Assembly: GCF_000719335.1 (NCBI RefSeq)
Contig: NZ_JOGB01000008.1
Location: forward strand, 71,445-135,444
Source of the DNA: Streptomyces sp. NRRL S-87
GTDB taxonomy: Bacteria; Actinomycetota; Actinomycetes; Streptomycetales; Streptomycetaceae
DNA: 64,000 bases
Direction of reading: 5' to 3'
Made by a program: the position numbers and the translations under genes. Below, one piece after another: positions 58,089 to 64,000 of this stretch (within the stretch, counting starts at the first letter, position 1; each line of letters opens with the position of its first letter). Below the pieces are notes generated by a model. That model ran no database searches, was not told the DNA's origin, and worked only from the letters and a program-made list of their open reading frames with translations.

Positions 58089-59414
58089 GTGACCGACACC
58101 GCTGTCGACCTGGCCCGGCTGGCGGCCATGGACTCGCGGCAGGCCGCACGCCTGCTCAAGGGCATACGGGCCGCCGCGCTCTCGGGGCACGCGCCGCCGA
58201 CGGCACCGCGCCCGGAGATCGCCGCGTCCTGGCGGCGGATGCTGGCGGGCGGGGTGCACCCGGACCGGGACGCCCGCTCGCGCATGCTCTCGCTGGCCGA
58301 GACGGAGCGGCGGCGGCACGACTCACCCCTGCGCGAGGTGCTGCCGGTGCTGCGCGAGGGCCTGCTGCCCGCGCTCGACGAGACCCTGCACATCATGGTC
58401 GTCTCGGACGCCGAGGGCCGGCTGCTGTGGCGGGAGGGCCACGCCTCGATCCTGAAGAAGGCCGACCGGCTGGGCTTCGAGGTGGGGGCGGACTGGGACG
58501 AGTCGGTGGTCGGCACCAACGGGGTCGGCACGGCCCTGGTGGCACGGCGGCCGGTGCAGGTGTTCTCGGCCGAGCACTTCGTCTCCAGCCACCACGACTG
58601 GACGTGCGCCGGCGCGCCCGTGCACGATCCGCGCGACGGCCGGCTGCTGGGGGTGGTGGACGTCAGCGGACCGCTGGCCACGATGCACCCGGCCACGCTG
58701 GCCTGGGTCTCCTCGGTGGCGCGGCTGGCGGAGACCGAGCTGCGCGTGCGGCACCTGCGGTCCCTGGAGGGGCTGCGGGCGGTGGCGGCGCCGCTGCTGG
58801 CGCGGCTGCCGGGGCGGGCGCTGGCCGTGGACGGCCTGGGCTGGACGGCGGCGGTGACGGGCATGGCGCCGCCGGAGCGGGTGGTGCTGCCGAAGTCGTG
58901 CGGCCCGGGGCCGGTGTGGCTGCCGGCACTGGGCGACTGCGTGGTGGAGGCGCTGCCGGGCGGCTGGCTGGTCCGGGTCGCGGAGGCCCGTACCGCGGGC
59001 GAGGTCGGCCGCGTGGTGCTGGACCTGGGCCGGCCGCGGCGCTGGTCGGCCACGGTGTCCGGGGCCGCCGGCAGCTGGACGCAGGAGCTCAGCCCGCGCC
59101 ACGCGGAGCTGCTGTTCCTGTTGGCGCGGGCCCGTGACGGGGGCGGGCCCGGTGCCGAGGCGCACGGGGGCGGGCGGACGGCCGCCGAGCTGGCGCAGGA
59201 GATCTTCGGGGACGCCACCCGGACGGTGACCGTCCGTGCGGAGATGTCGCGGGTGAGACGGCATCTCGCCGGCGTGCTGGCGCACCGCCCGTACCGCTTC
59301 GCCGAGGGTGTGGAGGTGGAGGTGCTCCTGCCGCCGGACCCCTCGGACCTGCTTCCCCATTCCACGGCCCCGGCCGTGGTCAGGGCCCGTACGGGCGCCG
59401 AACGGAGGCTGTGA
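58089..59414 (+). CDS. GAF-domain transcriptional regulator
   Basis: 441 residues. Residues 80-220 form a GAF domain with 'LHIMVVSDAEGRLLWREGHA', 'DWDESVVGTNGVGTALVARR' and 'APVHDPRDGRLLGVVDVSGP', as in AcoR/GAF activators. The C-terminus ('LSPRHAELLFLLARAR', 'RTVTVRAEMSRVRRHLAGVL') is a winged-helix-like DNA-binding part without an AAA domain. GTG start with GGAGG. The target may be the upstream dehydrogenase; not shown. Confidence 0.85.
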   Translation: MTDTAVDLARLAAMDSRQAARLLKGIRAAALSGHAPPTAPRPEIAASWRRMLAGGVHPDRDARSRMLSLAETERRRHDSPLREVLPVLREGLLPALDETLHIMVVSDAEGRLLWREGHASILKKADRLGFEVGADWDESVVGTNGVGTALVARRPVQVFSAEHFVSSHHDWTCAGAPVHDPRDGRLLGVVDVSGPLATMHPATLAWVSSVARLAETELRVRHLRSLEGLRAVAAPLLARLPGRALAVDGLGWTAAVTGMAPPERVVLPKSCGPGPVWLPALGDCVVEALPGGWLVRVAEARTAGEVGRVVLDLGRPRRWSATVSGAAGSWTQELSPRHAELLFLLARARDGGGPGAEAHGGGRTAAELAQEIFGDATRTVTVRAEMSRVRRHLAGVLAHRPYRFAEGVEVEVLLPPDPSDLLPHSTAPAVVRARTGAERRL

Positions 59415-59427
59415 TTCCCTGGCAGGC

Positions 59428-59988
59428 ATGAGCATCACTCTCACCACCTGGTCACTGGAGCAGACCTCGCCCGCCGACCTGGTCCCGGCCGCCGAACCCG
59501 GCGGCGAGATCACGATCGTGCGGGCCGAGGTGCCCTCGCCCGAGTTCAGCCGCTTCCTGTACGCGTCCGTGGGACAGGACATCCACTGGACGGACCGCCT
59601 CTCGCTGTCGTACGAGGACTGGCGCAAGCAGCTGGAGCGGCCGGGGGTGGAGACCTGGGTGGCGTACGACCGCGGCACGCCCGCGGGGTACGTCGAGCTG
59701 GACCCGCAGGACGACGGGGTCGTGGAGATCATGTACTTCGGCCTGCTGCCGGCGTTCCGGGGCCGGCGCATCGGCGGTCACCTGCTGACGTTCGGCACGG
59801 CCCGGGCGTGGGACCTGGCGGACCGCTGGCCGGGCCGGGAGGCCACCCGCCGGGTGTGGGTGCACACCTGCAGCCAGGACGGCCCGACGGCCATGGACAA
59901 CTACCGGCGCCGCGGCTTCCGCGTCTTCAGGACCGAGACGGAGGAGAAGGCGGAGACACCGACCCCCGGCCCCTGGCCGGGCGCCTGA
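59428..59988 (+). CDS. GNAT-family N-acetyltransferase
   Basis: 186 residues. 'TWVAYDRGTPAGYVELD', 'VEIMYFGLLPAFRGRRIGGHLL' (acetyl-CoA loop R/Q-x-x-G-x-G/A) and 'DGPTAMDNYRRRGFRVFRTE' give the GNAT fold. Substrate unknown. A weak ribosome site precedes the ATG. The gene follows the GAF regulator by 13 bases. Confidence 0.85.
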   Translation: MSITLTTWSLEQTSPADLVPAAEPGGEITIVRAEVPSPEFSRFLYASVGQDIHWTDRLSLSYEDWRKQLERPGVETWVAYDRGTPAGYVELDPQDDGVVEIMYFGLLPAFRGRRIGGHLLTFGTARAWDLADRWPGREATRRVWVHTCSQDGPTAMDNYRRRGFRVFRTETEEKAETPTPGPWPGA

Positions 59989-60128
59989 CACCGCGGAACG
60001 GCCCGCCGGCCGGCCGGCCGGCGGGTCCGCGGGTGACCCACACCACAGCGTCCCGCATTTCGAGACGATCGAGTCCACATTACGGACGCTAGTGGACTCC
60101 TCCAAGTGCTGCGTGCCAGGCTTCCGCC

Positions 60129-60212
60129 ATGACTGGAGCTGGAATTGCCTTGGTGAGTCGACGACACGTCGACCTCGGCCGCGTATCCAGCGCCATCTGT
60201 ACGGCGCGCTGA
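60129..60212 (+). CDS. cysteine-operon leader peptide
   Basis: 27 residues ending 'RRHVDLGRVSSAICTAR', the short peptide found in front of sulfur-assimilation genes in many actinobacteria, with a Cys near its end. It lies 200 bases before the sulfite reductase start. Cys-dependent translation of such a peptide is thought to set attenuation of the operon. A GTG eight codons in could also start it. Confidence 0.75.
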   Translation: MTGAGIALVSRRHVDLGRVSSAICTAR

Positions 60213-60413
60213 CAGAACCAGCCACGCCGCATCTCGCCGTCCCCGTCGCCGCGGACGCGCCGAATCCCCCTAGGGCCGAAGAGGGCCCCCGCACACCGCA
60301 GCGGGGACCCACTTTGCCGCACCCGCGCACATTTGCGCAGGTCACCGCAGTAATGGGGACATGCCGCCGACACCTGCCCCCGTGCCCTGACCGCCACAGA
60401 AGGACGAATCGAC
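60213..60413 (+). promoter_or_regulatory. leader between Cys peptide and sulfite reductase
   Basis: Noncoding 200 bases, with short inverted repeats such as GCGCACATTTGCGC (about 60325-60338) and CCGCAGCGGGG. Position suits an attenuator coupled to the leader peptide. I could not define alternative hairpins confidently by eye. Confidence 0.4.
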
Positions 60414-62111
60414 ATGGCCGCCAACCCCGAGACCCCCACCCCCGCCACCGCGCGCCGCAAGACCACGCGCCACCGCGGCGAGGGCCAGTGGGCCCGTGGC
60501 CACTTCACGCCCCTCAACGGCAACGAGCAGTTCAAGAAGGACGACGACGGTCTCAATGTGCGGACACGCATTGAGACGATCTACTCCAAGGCCGGATTCG
60601 ACTCGATCGACCCCAACGACCTGCGCGGACGCATGCGCTGGTGGGGTCTGTACACCCAGCGCAAGCCCGGGATCGACGGCGGCAAGACCGCGATCCTGGA
60701 GCCGGAGGAGCTGGACGACGAGTACTTCATGCTCCGCGTCCGCATCGACGGCGGCCGGCTGACCACCGAGCAGCTGCGCGTCATCGGTGAGATCTCGCAG
60801 GAGTTCGCGCGCGGCACGGCCGACATCACCGACCGCCAGAACGTGCAGTACCACTGGATCCGCATCGAGGACGTGCCGGAGATCTGGAACCGCCTGGAGG
60901 CGGTCGGCCTGTCCACCACCGAGGCCTGCGGCGACACCCCGCGCGTGATCCTCGGCTCGCCGGTCGCCGGCATCGCCGAGGACGAGATCATCGACGGCAC
61001 CCCCGCCATCGAGGAGATCTACCGCCGCATCGTGGGCAACAAGGACTTCTCCAACCTGCCCCGCAAGTTCAAGTCCGCGGTCTCGGGCTCGCCCCTGCTG
61101 GACGTGGCCCACGAGATCAACGACATCGCCTTCGTCGGCGTGAACCACCCCGAGCACGGCCCCGGCTTCGACGTCTGGGTCGGCGGCGGCCTCTCGACCA
61201 ACCCCAAGCTCGGCGTCCGCCTGGGCACCTGGGTCTCGCTCGACGAGGTCCCGGACGTGTACGAGGGCGTCATCTCGATCTTCCGCGACTACGGCTACCG
61301 GCGGCTGCGCAACCGCGCCCGCCTGAAGTTCCTGGTCGCCGACTGGGGGGCGGAGAAGTTCCGCCAGATCCTGGAGGACGAGTACCTCGGGCGGAAGCTG
61401 ACCGACGGCCCCGCGCCCGAGCAGCCCGTGCAGACCTGGCGCGACCACGTCGGCGTGCACCGCCAGAAGGACGGCCGCTTCTACGTGGGCTTCGCCCCGC
61501 GCGTCGGCCGGGTCGACGGCGCCACCCTGACGAAGATCGCGGACGTCGCCGAGCGGCACGGCTCCGGCCGGGTGCGCACCACCGCCGAGCAGAAGATGCT
61601 CGTGCTCGACGTGACCGAGGACCAGGTCGAGTCGCTGACGGCCGCCCTGGAGGCGCTGGACCTGCGGGTCAAGCCGTCCCCGTTCCGGCGCGGCACGATG
61701 GCCTGCACCGGTATCGAGTTCTGCAAGCTGGCGATCGTCGACACCAAGGGCCGCGGCCAGAGCCTGATCGAGGAGCTGGAGCGCCGCCTGCCGGAGTTCG
61801 ACCAGCCGCTGACGATCAACATCAACGGCTGCCCCAACGCGTGCGCCCGTATCCAGGTGGCGGACATCGGTCTCAAGGGCCAGCTGGTCCTCGACGACGA
61901 CGGCAACCAGGTCGAGGGCTTCCAGGTGCACCTGGGCGGTGCCCTGGGGCTGGACGCGGGTTTCGGCCGGAAGGTCCGCGGCCTGAAGGTCACCTCCGCC
62001 GAGCTGCCGGACTACGTCGAGCGGGTCGTCAAGCGCTTCGAGGCGGAGCGCACCGACGGCGAGCGGTTCGCCCAGTGGGTGGGCCGGGCCTCCGAGGAGG
62101 CCCTGTCGTGA
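60414..62111 (+). CDS. cysI: ferredoxin-type sulfite/nitrite reductase
   Basis: 565 residues. Siroheme/[4Fe-4S] ligands appear as 'ACTGIEFCKLAI' (C-x5-C) and 'NGCPNACARIQVADIG' (C-x3-C). Two nitrite/sulfite reductase ferredoxin-like repeats lie at about 70-140 and 340-410. It reduces sulfite to sulfide with six electrons, probably from ferredoxin since no flavoprotein subunit gene is adjacent. The genetic context (cysH, cysC, cysD) points to sulfite rather than nitrite. The GTGA overlap couples it to the next gene. Confidence 0.9.
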   Translation: MAANPETPTPATARRKTTRHRGEGQWARGHFTPLNGNEQFKKDDDGLNVRTRIETIYSKAGFDSIDPNDLRGRMRWWGLYTQRKPGIDGGKTAILEPEELDDEYFMLRVRIDGGRLTTEQLRVIGEISQEFARGTADITDRQNVQYHWIRIEDVPEIWNRLEAVGLSTTEACGDTPRVILGSPVAGIAEDEIIDGTPAIEEIYRRIVGNKDFSNLPRKFKSAVSGSPLLDVAHEINDIAFVGVNHPEHGPGFDVWVGGGLSTNPKLGVRLGTWVSLDEVPDVYEGVISIFRDYGYRRLRNRARLKFLVADWGAEKFRQILEDEYLGRKLTDGPAPEQPVQTWRDHVGVHRQKDGRFYVGFAPRVGRVDGATLTKIADVAERHGSGRVRTTAEQKMLVLDVTEDQVESLTAALEALDLRVKPSPFRRGTMACTGIEFCKLAIVDTKGRGQSLIEELERRLPEFDQPLTININGCPNACARIQVADIGLKGQLVLDDDGNQVEGFQVHLGGALGLDAGFGRKVRGLKVTSAELPDYVERVVKRFEAERTDGERFAQWVGRASEEALS

Positions 62112-62287
62112 GCGAGCGCGCCGCCCCCTTCTACTGCCCGTACTGCGGCGAGGAGGACCTGTTCCCGAGCGAGCAGGGCCACGGAGCCTGGGAATGCCGG
62201 GGGTGCAACCGGGCTTTCCAGCTGAAGTACCTCGGGCTGCTGGCCCGCGGCTTCCAGGGCAACTCCGCAGGAGGGGACTCGATATGA
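62108..62287 (+). CDS. small zinc-ribbon protein of the cys operon, 59 aa
   Basis: 'FYCPYCGEEDLFPSEQGH' and 'WECRGCNRAFQLKYLGL' form a two-CxxC zinc ribbon. GTG start overlapping the sulfite reductase stop; its own stop overlaps cysH. It is conserved in this position in Streptomyces sulfur operons as far as I recall. Role unknown, perhaps assembly or regulation. Confidence 0.8.
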   Translation: MSERAAPFYCPYCGEEDLFPSEQGHGAWECRGCNRAFQLKYLGLLARGFQGNSAGGDSI

Positions 62288-62985
62288 CCACCGTTCAGGA
62301 CGCGCAGGCACTCAAGGAACTGGCCGAGCAGGCGGGCCGCGACCTCGAGGACGCCTCCGCGCTGGAGATCCTCACCTGGGCGAAGGAGACGTTCGGGCCG
62401 CGCTTCTGCGTCACCTCCTCGATGGAGGACGCGGTCGTCGCGCACCTGGCGTCCCGGGCCTTCCCGGGCGTGGACGTGGTGTTCCTCGACACCGGCTACC
62501 ACTTCGAGGAGACCATCGGCACCTCCGAGGCGGTCGCGGCCGTGATGGACGTCAAGGTCATCACCCTCACCCCGCGGCAGACGGTCGCCGAGCAGGACGC
62601 CGAGTACGGCCCGAAGCTGCACGACCGCGACCCGGACCTGTGCTGCGCGCTGCGCAAGGTCAAGCCGCTGGAAGAGGGCCTGACCGGCTACGACGCGTGG
62701 GCGACGGGGCTGCGTCGCGACGAGTCCCCGACCCGGGCGAACACCCCGGTGGTCGGCTGGGACGAGAAGCGGCAGAAGGTCAAGATCTCGCCGATCGCCC
62801 GCTGGACCCAGGACGACGTGGACGCCTACATCGGCGACCACGGGGTCCTCACCAACCCCCTGCTGATGGACGGCTACGCCTCGGTCGGCTGCGCCCCCTG
62901 CACCCGCCGCGTGGCGGAGGGCGAGGACGCGCGGGCCGGCCGCTGGGCGGGACGGGCCAAGACCGAGTGCGGGCTGCACGGCTGA
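62284..62985 (+). CDS. cysH: phosphoadenylyl/adenylyl-sulfate reductase
   Basis: 233 residues. The PP-loop-type fold begins with 'FCVTSSMEDAVVAHL'. 'DTGYHFEET' and 'RRDESPTRANTPVV' follow. Cysteine pairs 'LCCALRKVKPL' and 'GCAPCTRRV' are the [4Fe-4S] ligands of the APS-reducing subgroup, and 'ECGLHG' at the end carries the catalytic Cys. It gives sulfite from APS or PAPS using thioredoxin. The ATG overlaps the zinc-ribbon stop. Confidence 0.95.
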   Translation: MTTVQDAQALKELAEQAGRDLEDASALEILTWAKETFGPRFCVTSSMEDAVVAHLASRAFPGVDVVFLDTGYHFEETIGTSEAVAAVMDVKVITLTPRQTVAEQDAEYGPKLHDRDPDLCCALRKVKPLEEGLTGYDAWATGLRRDESPTRANTPVVGWDEKRQKVKISPIARWTQDDVDAYIGDHGVLTNPLLMDGYASVGCAPCTRRVAEGEDARAGRWAGRAKTECGLHG

Positions 62986-63554
62986 TGACGGAACGTACGG
63001 AGAAGCAGATGAGCGTGACGGACCAGGGCGCCACCGTGTGGCTGACCGGTCTGCCGAGCGCGGGCAAGACCACGATCGCGTACGCGCTGGCCGAGCGGCT
63101 GCGCGGCGAGGGCCACCGCGTGGAGGTGCTCGACGGCGACGAGATCCGCGAGTTCCTGTCGGCGGGCCTGGGCTTCACCCGCGAGGACCGGCACACCAAC
63201 GTGCAGCGGATCGGCTTCGTGGCCGAGCTGCTCGCGAGCAACGGCGTCAAGGCGCTGGTCCCGGTGATCGCGCCGTACACGGACAGCCGGGAGGCCGTCG
63301 CCAAGCGCCACGCCGCGGCCGGGACGGCGTACCTCGAGGTGCACGTGGCGACCCCGGTCGAGGTGTGCTCCGAGCGCGACGTGAAGGGCCTGTACGCCAA
63401 GCAGGCGGCCGGCGAGATCTCCGGCCTCACGGGCGTGGACGACCCGTACGAGGCCCCGGAGGCCCCCGACCTGCGCATCGAGTCGCACACCCAGACCGTC
63501 CAGGAGTCCGCGGCGTCGCTGTTCACGCTGCTCACCGAGAAGGGGCTGGCATGA
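62985..63554 (+). CDS. cysC: adenylylsulfate kinase
   Basis: 189 residues. 'TVWLTGLPSAGKTTIA' is the P-loop, 'VLDGDEIREFLSAGLGFTRED' and 'NVQRIGFVAELL' are kinase landmarks, and 'CSERDVKGLYAKQAAGEI' is the LID region. It makes PAPS from APS. Two starts are possible: the ATG overlapping the cysH stop, or an ATG 24 bases later with GGAG before it. It works beside an APS-type reductase, so PAPS may mainly serve sulfotransferases. Confidence 0.95.
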   Translation: MTERTEKQMSVTDQGATVWLTGLPSAGKTTIAYALAERLRGEGHRVEVLDGDEIREFLSAGLGFTREDRHTNVQRIGFVAELLASNGVKALVPVIAPYTDSREAVAKRHAAAGTAYLEVHVATPVEVCSERDVKGLYAKQAAGEISGLTGVDDPYEAPEAPDLRIESHTQTVQESAASLFTLLTEKGLA

Positions 63555-64000
63555 CCACCGCCGCGCACACGCACGACACGACCGCCGACGCGGACGCGCC
63601 GTACGCCCTGTCGCACCTGGACGCGCTGGAGTCCGAGGCGATCCACATCTTCCGCGAGGTGGCGGGCGAGTTCGAGAAGCCGGTGATCCTCTTCTCCGGT
63701 GGCAAGGACTCGATCGTCATGCTGCACCTGGCGCTCAAGGCGTTCGCGCCGGCTCCGGTGCCGTTCTCGCTGCTGCACGTCGACACCGGGCACAACTTCC
63801 CCGAGGTCCTCGCCTACCGCGACCGCATCGTCGCCGAGCACAACCTGCGCCTGCACGTCGCCTCCGTCCAGGACTACATCGACGCCGGCAAGCTCAAGGA
63901 ACGCCCCGACGGCGTCCGCAACCCGCTGCAGACCGTCCCGCTGACCGAGGCGATCCAGCAGCACCGCTTCGACGCCGTCTTCGGCGGCGGCCGCCGCGAC
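63551..64000 (+). CDS. cysD: sulfate adenylyltransferase small subunit (partial)
   Basis: The first 150 residues are present; the gene runs off the window. PP-loop 'PVILFSGGKDSIVMLHLALK', 'LLHVDTGHNFPEVLAYRD' and 'DAVFGGGRRD' identify CysD, which with CysN activates sulfate to APS. The ATG overlaps the cysC stop (ATGA). cysN is expected just downstream. Confidence 0.95.
   Translation, partial: MTTAAHTHDTTADADAPYALSHLDALESEAIHIFREVAGEFEKPVILFSGGKDSIVMLHLALKAFAPAPVPFSLLHVDTGHNFPEVLAYRDRIVAEHNLRLHVASVQDYIDAGKLKERPDGVRNPLQTVPLTEAIQQHRFDAVFGGGRRD

Noticed and set aside
56016..58319. 767-codon leftward frame opposite the acyl-CoA dehydrogenase
   Set aside because: It is the antisense of a well-supported flavoprotein gene and has no domain.

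Overview
The window reads as Streptomyces or a close relative. GC is very high, starts are often GTG and genes are packed with ATGA/GTGA overlaps. Families such as WhiB, DUF317, DUF2637/SpdB-like, DUF4913 and MAB_1171c-like proteins are typical of that group. Roughly positions 1-53,005 look like one large integrated mobile element. Positions 53,005-64,000 look like ordinary chromosome. The right junction is visible: a serine recombinase ends next to an RsgA-type GTPase gene whose reading frame is cut off at about 53,005. The left end of the element lies outside the window.

Layout of the element. At 0-16.5 kb a rightward block carries small accessory proteins, a relaxase-like protein lacking its metal-binding histidines, a TraG/VirD4-type coupling protein split by a frameshift, a tandem DnaB-N domain protein, a decayed cytosine methyltransferase, a RelE/ParE-like protein and DUF317/DUF4913 proteins. 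At 16.5-26.4 kb a leftward block carries a Mrr-like nuclease candidate and a mobilisation/replication operon (winged-helix replication-type protein, DnaC-like ATPase, WhiB, DUF2637 membrane protein, MobC, relaxase). This is relaxase-type mobilisation rather than the TraB/FtsK-type transfer usual in Streptomyces. At 27-36 kb there are regulators, an ImmA/IrrE peptidase with an MAB_1171c-like membrane protein, an IS5-type remnant, an ARMT1-like phosphatase and a SIR2 protein likely to be a defence NADase. At 36-39.6 kb come a PPC protein, an asparaginase and a zinc-ribbon XRE regulator. At 49.3-53 kb there are small genes and the recombinase.

The most unusual part is 39.6-48.75 kb, an apparent 11-gene operon. 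It combines an NMP-kinase-like protein, a PEP-mutase family enzyme, a Nudix protein with a degraded Nudix box, a TylF-like methyltransferase, a 2-hydroxyacid dehydrogenase, a nucleotidyltransferase, a radical SAM/SPASM protein with a long C-terminal extension, a 2OG-Fe(II) oxygenase, a 53-residue peptide and an HExxH protein. The last four look like a ribosomal-peptide maturation set. The others suggest that a C-P or PEP-derived, nucleotide-activated unit is made alongside it. A 20-base palindrome overlapping the promoter of this operon recurs 3.9 kb upstream in front of a second nucleotidyltransferase gene, which suggests a shared regulator.

Several element genes carry single-base frameshifts (coupling protein, methyltransferase, recombinase, one small gene). 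None was noticed in the chromosomal part. Either the element is decaying or the local sequence has indel errors.

The chromosomal flank holds the truncated GTPase gene, a VOC/AraC pair, a YihY membrane protein divergent from an AidB-like acyl-CoA dehydrogenase, a GAF regulator, a GNAT enzyme, and the sulfate assimilation operon. That operon has a cysteine-type leader peptide, sulfite reductase, a small zinc protein, cysH, cysC and the start of cysD.
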